A stretch of DNA of 64,000 nt from JAJDTT01 sp965116695 (GCA_965116695.1 OZ220706.1:1612001-1676000), one strand, 5' to 3'. Numbered from the stretch's first letter, positions 8,334 through 17,597 are shown. Made by a program: numbers and translations. The notes: generated by a model not told the origin, from the sequence alone.

Positions 8334-9575
8334 TCAAGGATCGTGGCGCTTGAATAAAAGGCAGGCATTGGTTCCCCCGAAGCCGAAAGAATTGGACATA
8401 GCATATCGAATATCCGCTTTCCGTGCCTGGTGGGGAACATAATCCAGATCGCAGTCCGGGTCGGGCGTCTCCAGGTTGATGGTCGGAGGAATGACCTGGT
8501 CCTTCAGCGTCTGCACCGCAACGCCCCCCTCCAATCCGCCGGCCGCTCCCAGCAGATGGCCGGTCATGGATTTGGTGGCGCTGACAGCCACCTTGCGGGC
8601 ATGATCTCCAAAGACCGTCTTGATCGCCAGAGTCTCGATCCGATCGTTGGGAGGGGTGCTGGTGCCGTGGGCATTGATGTAGTCCACCTCGTCGGGAGAA
8701 ACCTGGGCATCCTCCAGGGTCTTCCTCATGGCTCGGGCGGCGCCCGACCCGTCTTTCGGTGGAGCCGTGATGTGATGAGCGTCTCCACTCATGCCGTAGC
8801 CCACGACTTCAGCCAGGATTTCAGCTCCCCGCTTGCGGGCCTGTTCCATTTCCTCCAAAACCAGGATTCCAGCCCCTTCCCCCATGACGAATCCGTCCCG
8901 GTTCCGGTCAAAGGGGCGGCTGGCCTTCTCCGGAGCGTCATTGCGCTTCGAAAGGGCTCTCATGGCGGAGAAGCCTCCCATACCCATGGGAGTGATTGCG
9001 GCCTCTGTGCCTCCGGCAATCATGACGTCGGTTTCCCCGCGCTGGATCATGCGGAAGGAGTCCCCAAGCGCGTGGGAGCCGGCTGAACAGGCGGTGCAAG
9101 TGGCGGAATTGGGTCCCATGGCGCCGATCCGTATGGACACTTGCCCCGCCGCCAGGTTCACGATGGTCGAGGGAATGAAGAAGGGGGAAATACGCCGCGG
9201 CCCCCGGGCCAGGAAATTGTTGTGCTCGCGTTCGATGATGCCGAATCCGCCGATCCCAGACCCGATGAAGACGCCCACCCGCTCGCCGTTCTCGGGTGTG
9301 ACCTGGAGTCCCGAGGCATTCACGGCGTAGTCACTGGCCGAAATGGCGTATTGAATGAAGAGGTCCATCTTCCGGACCTCCTTGCGGCTCAGGTAGAGGA
9401 GGGGATCGAATCCCTTGACCTCGGCGGCAATCTTGGTGGGAAACTTGGAAGTGTCGAATCGGGTCACGTACCCGACACCGCTCCTGCCGAGAAGCAGCGC
9501 CTCCCAGGTTTCGCGCGTGTCCAGACCGACGGGCGAAACCATGCCCACGCCCGTTACCACGACCCTTCTCTTCAA
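8334..9575 (-). CDS. fabF: Beta-ketoacyl-ACP synthase II
   Basis: Condenses malonyl-ACP with acyl-ACP during fatty acid elongation. Thiolase-fold signatures are complete: nucleophile cysteine in CTACSAGSHALGDS, first histidine in NAHGTSTPPND, second histidine in KSMTGHLLGAAGG, and the C-terminal NSFGFGGTNACLLF glycine-rich loop. At 413 residues it has the usual FabF length; the Cys-His-His triad separates it from FabH. The start is TTG with a GGGAG about ten bases upstream. It follows acpP by 49 bases and closes the fabD-fabG-acpP-fabF gene order found in many bacteria. Confidence 0.97.
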   Translation of the reverse strand: MKRRVVVTGVGMVSPVGLDTRETWEALLLGRSGVGYVTRFDTSKFPTKIAAEVKGFDPLLYLSRKEVRKMDLFIQYAISASDYAVNASGLQVTPENGERVGVFIGSGIGGFGIIEREHNNFLARGPRRISPFFIPSTIVNLAAGQVSIRIGAMGPNSATCTACSAGSHALGDSFRMIQRGETDVMIAGGTEAAITPMGMGGFSAMRALSKRNDAPEKASRPFDRNRDGFVMGEGAGILVLEEMEQARKRGAEILAEVVGYGMSGDAHHITAPPKDGSGAARAMRKTLEDAQVSPDEVDYINAHGTSTPPNDRIETLAIKTVFGDHARKVAVSATKSMTGHLLGAAGGLEGGVAVQTLKDQVIPPTINLETPDPDCDLDYVPHQARKADIRYAMSNSFGFGGTNACLLFKRHDP

Positions 9576-9624
9576 GATGCCGTCGCTCCCGAAGTCCCCG
9601 GTGGAGCTTCGCGTTAGTTTCGAG

Positions 9625-9861
9625 TCACTTCTGCTGAGCGTCGATGTAGTCTATGGCGTCGCGGACGGTTCGGATCTTTTCCGCGTCTTCGTCGGGTATT
9701 TCCAGCTCGAAGTCCTCTTCGAACTTCATGACCAACTCGACCGTGTCCAGCGAGTCGGCACCCAGATCCTCAATGAAGCGGGCGTCGGCACCCACGTCCG
9801 AATCACTGACTCCAAGCTGATCCACAATGATCGATTTCACTTGCTCCTCGACCGATGACAT
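9625..9861 (-). CDS. acpP: Acyl carrier protein
   Basis: A 78-residue acidic protein carrying the fatty acyl chain on 4-phosphopantetheine. The attachment serine is S37 in the canonical DLGADSLDTVELVM motif; the helix-rich acidic sequence continues with EEDFELEIPDEDAEKI as in standard AcpP. The ATG at 9861 is preceded by a strong Shine-Dalgarno GGAGGA three bases away, which sets the start. It lies between fabG (137 bases upstream) and fabF (49 bases downstream). Confidence 0.97.
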   Translation of the reverse strand: MSSVEEQVKSIIVDQLGVSDSDVGADARFIEDLGADSLDTVELVMKFEEDFELEIPDEDAEKIRTVRDAIDYIDAQQK

Positions 9862-9998
9862 GGCTCCTCCAATCCTGTTTCCGATGCTGATCGATACCGC
9901 GTTATCCCCGACCGATGACCTGGTTCCTCCACCGTGTTCCCAATGGGGGCCGGCGGCGCCGGGCCCGCACCGTATGAGACTCGCCAGCGTGGAGTGAA

Positions 9999-10742
9999 CT
10001 ACATATACATACCGCCGTTTACGTTTAGCACATGACCCGTTACATATCCAGCCTCCCTTGAAGCCAGAAACCGCACTCCATAAGCCACTTCCCCGACGGT
10101 TCCGGGCCGCCGCAGGGGGATGGTGGCTTCCAGTCCGGACCGGGCTCGTGAAGGGAGACTGCGAGTCATATCGGTGTCGATGAAACCCGGGGCAACGGCA
10201 TTGACCGTGATGTTGCGCGCGGCGACCTCCCTGGCCAACGCCTTGGTGAATCCGATGATTCCCGCCTTGCTGGAGACATAGTTGATCTGACCCGGGTTTC
10301 CCGTCTGCCCGACCACGGAGGTCAGGTTCACGATTCTGCCGTAACGCTGCCTGATCATGCTCCGGACGACCGCCCGGGTGACCCGGAAGACACCGTCCAG
10401 GTTGGTGCTGAGAACCTGGCGCCAATCCTCTTCCGTCATCCGGAGCAAGAGCTTGTCCCGGACGATCGCGGCGTTGTTCACCAGAATATCGATCCTGCCG
10501 AACTCGTCCAGCACGCGCTTCACCCCCTTCTGAACGCAAGGGGACGATGAGATATCCATGGCGACACCCAGCGTGGGATGTCCCGACTCCCCAACGGTCG
10601 CCGCCACACTCTCGATTTCCGCCTGCGTCCGGGAAACGAGGGCGACGCTTGCCCCATGGTTCGAAAGGTCCTCCGCGACACGGCGGCCGATGCCCCGCGA
10701 GGCTCCCGTCACCAGTGCGACCTGCCCGGAAAAATCAAACAT
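9999..10742 (-). CDS. fabG: 3-oxoacyl-ACP reductase
   Basis: NADPH-dependent short-chain dehydrogenase that reduces 3-oxoacyl-ACP in fatty acid elongation. The Rossmann motif TGASRGIGRRVAEDL is at the N-terminus; NNAAIV, the catalytic serine in NLTSVVGQTG and the YVSSKAG Tyr-Lys pair follow at standard spacing. The product is 247 residues from ATG 10742. That ATG has GGTGGAG five bases upstream and overlaps the end of fabD by 8 bases, so it is preferred over a GTG six codons earlier. Its position between fabD and acpP supports FabG over a generic SDR. Confidence 0.96.
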   Translation of the reverse strand: MFDFSGQVALVTGASRGIGRRVAEDLSNHGASVALVSRTQAEIESVAATVGESGHPTLGVAMDISSSPCVQKGVKRVLDEFGRIDILVNNAAIVRDKLLLRMTEEDWRQVLSTNLDGVFRVTRAVVRSMIRQRYGRIVNLTSVVGQTGNPGQINYVSSKAGIIGFTKALAREVAARNITVNAVAPGFIDTDMTRSLPSRARSGLEATIPLRRPGTVGEVAYGVRFLASREAGYVTGHVLNVNGGMYM

Positions 10743-11649
10743 AGGACTCCACCTCGGCACGGTTCCCGACCCACATCACCTCGGCGTCGGGCGCGGTCTG
10801 CCGTATCAGACGGCCCAACACCCGGCCCGGCCCCACCTCCACGAAGGTCCGGGCGCCCAATTCCCAGAGCGCCTCCACCGATCGGCGCCATTGGACGGGG
10901 GCGGTCACCTGACGAATCAGGCCTTCCCGCGCCTCGGCCCCGGTGGTGACGGCCCGGCCGTCCACGTTGTTGATCAGAGGAACGGCCAGGTCTGCAAAAC
11001 GGGTTTCCTCGAGCATCGGAGTCAAGCGTTGCCGGGCCGGCTCCATGAGAGAACAATGAAACGGAGCGCTCACCGGCAACCGAAGCGCCCGTCGGGCGCC
11101 CCTCGACCGCGCCAGCCGGCAGGCACGATCCACGGCGGCGCGGTGCCCCGCAATGACGACCTGCCGGGGAGAGTTGAGGTTCGCGGCAGAGACCACCTGG
11201 CCTTCCGCGGCTTCGCGGCAGACTTCCTCCACGGGGCCGGCATCCAGACCCAGGACCGCAGCCATGCTTCCCTTTCCCACCGGAACCGCCTCCTGCATGA
11301 ACCGGCCGCGCCGGCGCACCAGGCGAACGGCATCGGTGAACTCCAAGGCCCCAGCCGCAACCAGCGCGGAATACTCTCCCAAACTGTGACCCGCGACAAA
11401 ATCGGGCTGGCGTCCCCGCTCGCCCAACGCCCTCAGAAGAGCGACCGACGTGGTCAGAATCGCGGGCTGGGTATTGGCGGTCAGCGCCAGGTCTTCGCGG
11501 CTGCCCCGGTGGCAGATTTCACTCAGACCGAATCCCAGCGCGGCGTCGGCCTGAGCGAAGACCTCCCGGGCTGCCGGATAGGCCTCAGCCACTCCCAGAC
11601 CCATTCCAGGGGCCTGGGACCCCTGACCTGGAAACACGAAAGCGATCAT
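10735..11649 (-). CDS. fabD: Malonyl-CoA:ACP transacylase
   Basis: Transfers malonate from CoA to ACP to supply the elongation cycle. The protein starts MIAFVFPGQGSQAPGMG, the classic FabD N-terminus; the nucleophile is S89 in AGHSLGEYSALVAAG, and a histidine for the dyad lies in SAPFHCSLM. At 304 residues it has typical length. It overlaps fabG by 8 bases. plsX and fabH, which often sit between rpmF and fabD, are absent here; rpmF ends only 52 bases upstream. Confidence 0.96.
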   Translation of the reverse strand: MIAFVFPGQGSQAPGMGLGVAEAYPAAREVFAQADAALGFGLSEICHRGSREDLALTANTQPAILTTSVALLRALGERGRQPDFVAGHSLGEYSALVAAGALEFTDAVRLVRRRGRFMQEAVPVGKGSMAAVLGLDAGPVEEVCREAAEGQVVSAANLNSPRQVVIAGHRAAVDRACRLARSRGARRALRLPVSAPFHCSLMEPARQRLTPMLEETRFADLAVPLINNVDGRAVTTGAEAREGLIRQVTAPVQWRRSVEALWELGARTFVEVGPGRVLGRLIRQTAPDAEVMWVGNRAEVESYV

Positions 11650-11701
11650 GAAAACTCAGGGCTTGAAGCAGTCCGGCAACGCGGCGCCGCGCCATGTCCG
11701 G

Positions 11702-11884
11702 CTATGCTTCGCCAGCCTTGATGACCTGCCGCCCCTTGTAATATCCGCAGTCACGACAGACGCGGTGGGGAAGCATGGTGCTGCCGCATTGGCTGCAGGT
11801 GGCCAGACTCGGGGCCGTCAGGAAATCGTGGGATCTCCTTCGTCCCCTGCGGGCCCTGGAATGTCGTCTCTTGGGATTGGCCAA
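11702..11884 (-). CDS. rpmF: 50S ribosomal protein L32
   Basis: Small zinc-ribbon ribosomal protein. From the TTG at 11884 the product is 60 residues beginning ANPKRRHSRARRGRRRSHDF after the initiator, the near-invariant L32 start, with two CxxC pairs (CSQCG and CRDCG) for zinc. AGAGGA about seven bases upstream supports the TTG; a GTG eleven codons earlier would add a tail not seen in L32. It lies between yceD and fabD, the usual location at the head of a fatty acid gene group. Confidence 0.95.
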   Translation of the reverse strand: MANPKRRHSRARRGRRRSHDFLTAPSLATCSQCGSTMLPHRVCRDCGYYKGRQVIKAGEA

Positions 11885-11953
11885 AGTCTTGTCCTCTGGC
11901 CGGCCCGGGCGCTCCACCCGCGATTCACGCGGCGGAGGTTCCGGCCCGGCCTT

Positions 11954-12496
11954 TTACTGTTTGCGGTTCATCTTGAGCTTGAGATCGGCCAGCATGGCCA
12001 GCCTCGGATCCAGGGGGCGCGTGGAACAGGAACAGGACCCTTCATTCAGATCCTGCCCGCACTGGTCGCACAGGCCCTCGCAGCTCTCCTTGCATACGGG
12101 CTTCATGGGGAGTTCCAGGACGATCTGTTCGCCCACCGAAGCCCCCACGTCCAATTGCTCGTTCCGGTAGAAACCAACCGTCAGATCTCCAAACTTGAGC
12201 TCGATTTCCTCCCCTTCCCGGCTGACGTCCGGGTCCGGATGGTACTCCAGGTCGAACTCCTTGTTCAGAGACCAGTCGACGGGCTTGAGGCAGCGGCTGC
12301 AGGGGACCTGCAGATCGGCCTGCACGGCGCCCGCGACCCGAACGGCGTCGCCGGCGACCGCCAGCCTGACCTGCGCCCGCGCCGGACGGTTCAAATTGCA
12401 GGCCGACGGACCCAGAGCCAGGTCCCGACTGGTGACCGCAAGGTCCAGCGAACGGGGCTCTCCCGTCCTTTTCAGCCGCCCGATGTCCACGACCAT
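11954..12496 (-). CDS. yceD: YceD/DUF177 family protein
   Basis: A 180-residue DUF177 protein. Members lie almost universally just before rpmF, and studied homologues act in 23S rRNA accumulation or ribosome assembly, so a similar role is inferred. The sequence has the family CSRCLKP motif at about residue 90 and the C-terminal CKESCEGLCDQCGQDLNEG cysteine cluster. The first half is beta-rich and the middle acidic (DPDVSREGEEIELKFGD). The order yceD-rpmF followed by fab genes is the standard arrangement. Confidence 0.92.
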   Translation of the reverse strand: MVVDIGRLKRTGEPRSLDLAVTSRDLALGPSACNLNRPARAQVRLAVAGDAVRVAGAVQADLQVPCSRCLKPVDWSLNKEFDLEYHPDPDVSREGEEIELKFGDLTVGFYRNEQLDVGASVGEQIVLELPMKPVCKESCEGLCDQCGQDLNEGSCSCSTRPLDPRLAMLADLKLKMNRKQ

Positions 12497-12579
12497 TTCC
12501 TGTCCCCAAGACGAAGATTGGAATGAAGTTTGGGAATTTACTCCAAAAACCGCGTTCCTGTCAAGGGGACCTGATCCCG

Positions 12580-12606
12580 AAGAAAGGGCTCAACCCTTTT
12601 CTTTTC
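12580..12606 (-). terminator. Possible weak intrinsic terminator after dgt
   Basis: A 6-bp stem AAAGGG / CCCTTT with a 5-base loop at 12583-12599. Read on the minus strand it is followed by TTCTTC, on the plus strand by TTCTTTTC. It lies 30 bases past the dgt stop and before the yceD start. The stem is short, so termination is only plausible. Confidence 0.35.
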
Positions 12607-12609
12607 AAT

Positions 12610-12643
12610 ATGTTCCGCTATCCCGTAATGTTCCGCTATCCCG
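12610..12643. repeat. Two-copy 16-bp direct repeat at the dgt 3-prime end
   Basis: ATGTTCCGCTATCCCG occurs at 12610-12625 and again at 12628-12643, an 18-base period. The second copy runs into the last codons of dgt. No function is evident; it could be a slipped duplication or a small dispersed repeat unit. Confidence 0.7.
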
Positions 12644-13769
12644 CAGGACTGGAGGTCCGGCCCCGGATCTTGCGGGCGAAGGAATCCGTCATGCCCGCGA
12701 TGTAGTCGCAGACGACTCGCTGAACTCCGCGCTCCCCGATCCGGTCGAAATGCGGCGGAGGCAGTTTCGCCGGATCTTCCTCATAGTAGCGGAAGAGATC
12801 GGAGATCAGCGCCTTGGCGCGCCGCCGGGGGCGCTCCAGGTCGGGATGCTGATAGAGATTGCTGCGCAGAAACCCCTTCAATTGCCGGCAAAGACCCCCG
12901 ATTTCCGAACCGAACCCCACGACCCGGGTCGGAAAGCTCCGGACGGCTTCCACCGAATCCAGCGATTCCGTGCGGATCCGGTCACGAGTGGCTCGAACCA
13001 GGTCGGTCACCAGCACGTCGATCAGCCGGCGAATGGTCTCGCTGACCAGAATTCCTTCGGAAGATCCGGGAAAATCCCCCTCGATCCGCAGGTACAGGCG
13101 CCGAAAGAGCGCCGACCCCGCCATGATCTGGTCGAGAGTGATCAGCCCGGACCCGTAGCCGTCGTCCAAGTCCGCCGTGTTGTAGGCGACCTCGTCGGCC
13201 AGATCGATCAATTGGGCCTCCAGCGGCGGGCGCTCCCCTTTTCGATACCCATCGATGTCCACGTAGGGTTGGTCCCCGGGAGCATAGTCGCGGCTGTGCT
13301 TCACGATCCCCTCGCGAACCTCGAACGTCAGGTTCAACCCCGGGAAGCGGGCGTAGCGCTCTTCGAAATCTTCGATGATCCGCAAGGCATGGAGGTTGTG
13401 CTCGAACCCCGAACCGTACGACCTCATGATGCGGTCCAGAACCTCCTCACCGGCGTGGCTGAACGGAGGATGGCCGATGTCGTGACTCAGGGCCAGGACT
13501 TCGCACAGGTCGTTGTTCAGGCGGAGAGCGGAGGCGATGGTGCGAGCGATCTGGCTGACCTCCAGGGTGTGGGTCAGCCGGTTCCGGAAGTGATCAGAAT
13601 AGTTGGGATTGAAGACCTGGGTCTTCTTCTCCAGACGGCGAAACGCCTTGGCGTGAATGATGCGGTCCCGGTCCCGCTGGAACGGGTTGCGATAGGGGTG
13701 CTCCGGCTCCGGGTAGCGCCGCCCCTCGCTGTCTTCGACTTTCATTGCGAAGGGTGCCAAGGAAGACAT
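12636..13769 (-). CDS. dgt: dGTPase-like deoxynucleotide triphosphohydrolase
   Basis: HD-superfamily hydrolase that removes triphosphate from deoxynucleotides. The chosen ATG at 13769 gives 377 residues beginning MSSLAPFAMKVEDSEGRRYP; an upstream extension of eleven codons is less likely. Family motifs are HPYRNPFQRDRDRIIHAKAFRRLEKKTQV, cut here by length as RDRDRIIHAKAFRRL, then RLTHTLEVSQIARTI (first metal histidine), ALSHDIGHPPFSHAGE (HD pair) and ADEVAYNTADLDDG. The length matches the shorter dGTPase-like class rather than E. coli Dgt (505 residues). It is separated from yceD by about 140 bases including a possible terminator, so it is probably a separate transcript. Confidence 0.92.
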   Translation of the reverse strand: MSSLAPFAMKVEDSEGRRYPEPEHPYRNPFQRDRDRIIHAKAFRRLEKKTQVFNPNYSDHFRNRLTHTLEVSQIARTIASALRLNNDLCEVLALSHDIGHPPFSHAGEEVLDRIMRSYGSGFEHNLHALRIIEDFEERYARFPGLNLTFEVREGIVKHSRDYAPGDQPYVDIDGYRKGERPPLEAQLIDLADEVAYNTADLDDGYGSGLITLDQIMAGSALFRRLYLRIEGDFPGSSEGILVSETIRRLIDVLVTDLVRATRDRIRTESLDSVEAVRSFPTRVVGFGSEIGGLCRQLKGFLRSNLYQHPDLERPRRRAKALISDLFRYYEEDPAKLPPPHFDRIGERGVQRVVCDYIAGMTDSFARKIRGRTSSPAG

Positions 13770-14024
13770 GCCGGGGATTATAGACGTTGGGCGGAGGAGC
13801 AAGGAGGGCGATTGGGGAGACTCTCGCAGGGGCGGCCCTTAAGTGTACGGTTTCAGGAAATCCATTACGCCTCGGGGTAATCGGCAATCTTCTTCAAACA
13901 GGAGATGAAGGTCGCCACGCAGACCATCTGCCTTGATGTTCGGTATTCTTCCCACATGGTCTTGCCGGCCACTCCCAACCGATCCAAATTCCGATGAAGT
14001 CCGGTGACGGCCCGACGACCGGCG

Positions 14025-15221
14025 TCACAGGAGAGTCAGGTTTTTTCGCAACGCGTCCAGGAACCGGGCCGCCTCGGCGCCGTCGACGACCCGATGATCC
14101 GACGCCAGCGTGAGGGACAACTCTGGCCGGATATCGACCACGCCCTGGTTCACGAAGGGCCGTTCACGGATCTCCCCGGCGGCCAGCAGCGCACTCTGGG
14201 GCGGATTGATCAGTCCGTTGAACTCGCGGACCCCGTACATGCCGAGATTGCTCAGGGTGAAGGTACCTCCGGCGAAATCTTCGGGAAGGGCTCTTCCCTC
14301 CCGGGCACGATCAACCAAGCCACTGAGCTGTTTTTCGATCTCGTCGATGGTCTTGGAAGCGCAATCTCGTAGGACAGGAACCAACAGTCCCTGATCCGTG
14401 GCCACGGCGATATTGATGTTCACATCGCGGTGGATCGCAATGTGATTCCCCCTCCAGGAGGCATTGAAACGGGGATTGTGCTCCAGCAATTCCGCCAGCA
14501 CCTTCGCCAGCAATGCGGTAATCGAGACCGGCCGGCCGGACTGACGCCGGTCTCGGTGCGTCTTCAGGAGTGCGCTGGCGTCGACGTCCAATGTCAGATG
14601 GAACTGGGGAATCGTGGTGGCGCTCTCGATCATCCGCTGGGCCACGACCCGCCTGACCTGGGAGAGTTCCTCCCGCTCGGTAGCGGGTCCCCTGCCGGGG
14701 CCTGCGGCCGTGGCGCCAGGTTGGGAGGCACCGGTCAACCGTTCCACATCGGCCCTGACGATCCGTCCTTTGGGTCCGCTTCCCCGGATCCCGCCCAGAT
14801 CGATGCCATGCTTCCGGGCCAGACGGCGGGCGGCAGGCGCCGCGCGCACGTTGGGCTCGGATGAGAGCTTGGCCGGACGGGCCGGGCCTTTTGGCACGGC
14901 GGAGGCTTCTGGAACGCCTTTCGTGGCGGGTCCCACCTTCGTCGATTCGCCGGAACTTGGTCTCGCAATTGGGGTTTCACCAGCCGTAAACTCGCCCTCG
15001 ATGACGGCCAAGAGTTCGGCGACCGCCACATGACCCTCCCTGACACGGATCTCTCGTAAGATCCCCGTGGCCGGGGAATCCAGTTCCACTGCCGCCTTCT
15101 CGGTTTCGACCAGGACCAGGGATTCACCCGCCTGGACGGCGTCCCCGATCTCCTTCAGCCACTTAATGACCGTGCCTCCAGCATCGGAGATTCCGTAGGC
15201 GGGCATCCTGAGTTCGGTCAT
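14025..15221 (-). CDS. 2-oxoacid dehydrogenase dihydrolipoamide acyltransferase (E2)
   Basis: E2 core of a pyruvate, acetoin or branched-chain 2-oxoacid dehydrogenase complex. The N-terminal lipoyl domain (about residues 1-78) has ETEKAAVELDSPATG with the lipoyl lysine. A linker rich in Ala, Pro and Lys follows. The peripheral subunit-binding domain is at about 125-162 (APAARRLARKHGIDLGGI, GSGPKGRIVRADVE), and the catalytic domain runs from about 180 to the end with DHRVVDGAEAARFLD as the HxxxDG acetyltransferase motif. ATG 15221 is preferred over a TTG three codons earlier. It lies 59 bases after the fused E1, so the two form an operon. No E3 (lipoamide dehydrogenase) gene is in the window. 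Confidence 0.92.
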   Translation of the reverse strand: MTELRMPAYGISDAGGTVIKWLKEIGDAVQAGESLVLVETEKAAVELDSPATGILREIRVREGHVAVAELLAVIEGEFTAGETPIARPSSGESTKVGPATKGVPEASAVPKGPARPAKLSSEPNVRAAPAARRLARKHGIDLGGIRGSGPKGRIVRADVERLTGASQPGATAAGPGRGPATEREELSQVRRVVAQRMIESATTIPQFHLTLDVDASALLKTHRDRRQSGRPVSITALLAKVLAELLEHNPRFNASWRGNHIAIHRDVNINIAVATDQGLLVPVLRDCASKTIDEIEKQLSGLVDRAREGRALPEDFAGGTFTLSNLGMYGVREFNGLINPPQSALLAAGEIRERPFVNQGVVDIRPELSLTLASDHRVVDGAEAARFLDALRKNLTLL

Positions 15222-15280
15222 GGTGTCCAACCCTTGCCGAGCGGCGTCCCTGTAGTCAAACCGATTTCTCCGGACCGGAC

Positions 15281-17248
15281 TCAGAGGTCGAGCTGCTCCC
15301 GAACCGCGGTCTTCAGCAGCTCAGCATTGGGAATCAACTCCTTCTCCAACGCAGGAGAGAACGGAATGGGCGTGTGTTGCATTCCCAACGCGACCACCGG
15401 AGCGTCCAGCCAGTCGAATGCGGCTTCACCGATCTGGCTGGCCAGGCAGGCGGCAAAAGAGCCTTGGCGCGGAGCCTCGTTCAAGATTACTGCAGTGCGT
15501 GTTTTTCTGACCGACGAGACGATGGTCTCCAGATCAAGAGGGACGATGGTTCGGGGATCGATCACCTCCAGTTCGACGTTTTGCTCCCGAGACAGCTCGT
15601 CGGCGGCCTTGAGAGCTTCCTGGATCATCGCTCCGGTGGCCACGACCGTGACGTCGGTGCCCGGGCGGCGGATGACCGCTTCCCCAAAGGGAATCGCGTA
15701 GTCGATCTCGGGGACTGGACCCTTGGTCCGATAGAGCAGCTTGTGCTCCAGGAACAAGACCGGGCTATCGTCCCGAATCGAGGTCTTCAGCAGTCCCTTG
15801 GCATCGTAGGGTGTGGCCGGCATGACCAGCTTCAATCCGGGCACGTGGTAGAGCCACGCCTCCAGGCTTTGGGAATGGGTCGCACTGCCGCTGCCGCCCG
15901 CCCCGGTTGCCGTCCGAATCACCAGCGGCACCTTGACTTGGCCGCCGGTCATGTAGTGAAGCTTGGCCCCGAGATTGACGATCTGGTCCATGGCCAAGGT
16001 CGTGAAGTCCACATACATCAATTCCACGACGACGCGATAGCCGCGCACGGCCGCACCAATTCCCACACCGGTGAAGGAGTTCTCGGAGATCGGCGTATCC
16101 CTGACGCGATCTTCGAACTCGGGGACCAGACCGCGCGTGACTCCGAACAACCCTCCCAGGATTTCGACGTCTTCTCCAATGACGACCAGACGATCGTCAC
16201 GGGCCATCTCCTCCCGGAGCGCTTCATTGAGAGCTTGGGTACAGGTAATTTGGCGGTCGCCTTCGGGTGGCTCCGCCTGGGCAGGCGTGTATGCCGGTGC
16301 ATAGACATCGGTGGACGCTTCGGACGGGTCCGGCCAATCCGAATCCAATGCGAAGCGAAGGGCACCCGCCACACGAACCCGCACTCGATCGCGAATAGCC
16401 GAATCCTTTTCCTCCGTAATGACTTCCGCCTGATCACGATGGAGACGGTCGATGGGATCCCGAACTTTCCATTCCCTGATCTCATCCGCCGGCGCCGGGT
16501 GCAGGGCAGGCGGAAAGACGGTGGCGTGCGGCTCGTAGCGGAAGGTATTGCAGACGATCAGGGACGGGCCCCTTCCGTCCCGGGCCTCCCCCACCGCCTT
16601 CCTGGCGGCCTCATGGACGGCGGCGAAATCGTTTCCGTCGACACTGCAACCGGGCATTCCATAGGAACCGGCCCGTACCGCCAAGTCCTCGACCGAAGTC
16701 ACGTTCGACGATTTCACCGTCATCGCGTAACCGTTATTCTCACAGACGAAAACGACGGGAAGCTTCCAGGCCGCGGCCAGGTTGAGTCCTTCGTGAAAGG
16801 TCCCCTGGTTGGCGGCTCCATCACCGAAAAAACAGACTGTGACGCGGTCGTCCCGACCCACTTGGCTGGCAAGGCCGCTCCCCACTGCAAGCGGGATTCC
16901 GCCGCCCACGACGCTGACGGCCCCCAGCATCCCGATCCTGAGATCGATGACGTGCATCTCGCCGCCCTTGCCCTTGCAATAACCGGTGGCCTTGCCGGCA
17001 AATTCCGCCATTGACCGGCGAAGATCGGCCCCTTTGGCGATGAGGTGGCCATGGCCCCGGTGGGTGCTGGTGATGAAATCGTCCGCCTCCAGGGCTTGGC
17101 AGACTCCGACCGCGACGGCTTCCTGCCCCTGGTAGGTGTGTGCGTGGCGGGGGAAATTGCCCCCACGAAACTGGCGAGTCACCTCCTCCTCAAACGCCCG
17201 AATGACCAACATGTCTTCGTAGGCCTTGAGGGCGAGTGATCTGTCCAT
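15281..17248 (-). CDS. Fused 2-oxoacid dehydrogenase E1 alpha-beta
   Basis: Thiamine-diphosphate enzyme with the alpha and beta chains joined in one 655-residue polypeptide. The alpha part (about 1-320) has RGHGHLIAKG and the TPP motif GDGAANQGTFHEG ending with CENNGYA. The beta part (about 330-655) begins ITCTQALNEALREEM and has VIGEDVEILGG, SENSFTGVGIGAA and a C-terminal EAPRQGSFAACLASQI. ATG 17248 has AGGAAG about five bases upstream; the frame is open further upstream but without family sequence. The closest types are acetoin/pyruvate or branched-chain dehydrogenases; the substrate cannot be fixed. Paired with the E2 downstream. Confidence 0.93.
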   Translation of the reverse strand: MDRSLALKAYEDMLVIRAFEEEVTRQFRGGNFPRHAHTYQGQEAVAVGVCQALEADDFITSTHRGHGHLIAKGADLRRSMAEFAGKATGYCKGKGGEMHVIDLRIGMLGAVSVVGGGIPLAVGSGLASQVGRDDRVTVCFFGDGAANQGTFHEGLNLAAAWKLPVVFVCENNGYAMTVKSSNVTSVEDLAVRAGSYGMPGCSVDGNDFAAVHEAARKAVGEARDGRGPSLIVCNTFRYEPHATVFPPALHPAPADEIREWKVRDPIDRLHRDQAEVITEEKDSAIRDRVRVRVAGALRFALDSDWPDPSEASTDVYAPAYTPAQAEPPEGDRQITCTQALNEALREEMARDDRLVVIGEDVEILGGLFGVTRGLVPEFEDRVRDTPISENSFTGVGIGAAVRGYRVVVELMYVDFTTLAMDQIVNLGAKLHYMTGGQVKVPLVIRTATGAGGSGSATHSQSLEAWLYHVPGLKLVMPATPYDAKGLLKTSIRDDSPVLFLEHKLLYRTKGPVPEIDYAIPFGEAVIRRPGTDVTVVATGAMIQEALKAADELSREQNVELEVIDPRTIVPLDLETIVSSVRKTRTAVILNEAPRQGSFAACLASQIGEAAFDWLDAPVVALGMQHTPIPFSPALEKELIPNAELLKTAVREQLDL

Positions 17249-17597
17249 CTCTTCCTTATTTGGCCAGCTCTCGGCAAACGGTGGCTTCGTGTCGCCGATA
17301 CAGCACCGCGGAGGATGCAAGAAACCCGAGATTTTTCTTGCGGGAACCATCCCGCTCTGTGGGGAAAGGATAGCCCAAAGCCCCACTTTCGACCACGGCC
17401 GACCCAGTGTGGCCTAACCCCATGGGAACGAAATCTGCCGGATCCCAAGCGATGGAGGCTGGAGTGTCCGCCGCTTGAACCGGCTCCGGGCGAAAGTTAG
17501 GCTACTCTGCCACGGAGAAGGCAATTCGGAGGAGAAGATCCAGGCAATAGATTCTCCGGTAGCGTTCCCATGAGATCCGAATCTCTCTGATCGAAAC
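17249..17597. other. Divergent intergenic region, E1 / hyuA
   Basis: A 349-base gap between the divergently oriented E1 gene (minus) and hyuA (plus). It should hold promoters for both. I see no convincing sigma70-type pair, RNA gene or repeat. Open frames in it show no recognisable protein. Confidence 0.6.

Noticed and set aside
13770..14024. Small minus-strand open frame containing MWEEYRTSRQMVCVATFISC
   Set aside because: Only about 40 codons in a 255-base gap, no recognised family and start unclear; it was left out as unsupported.
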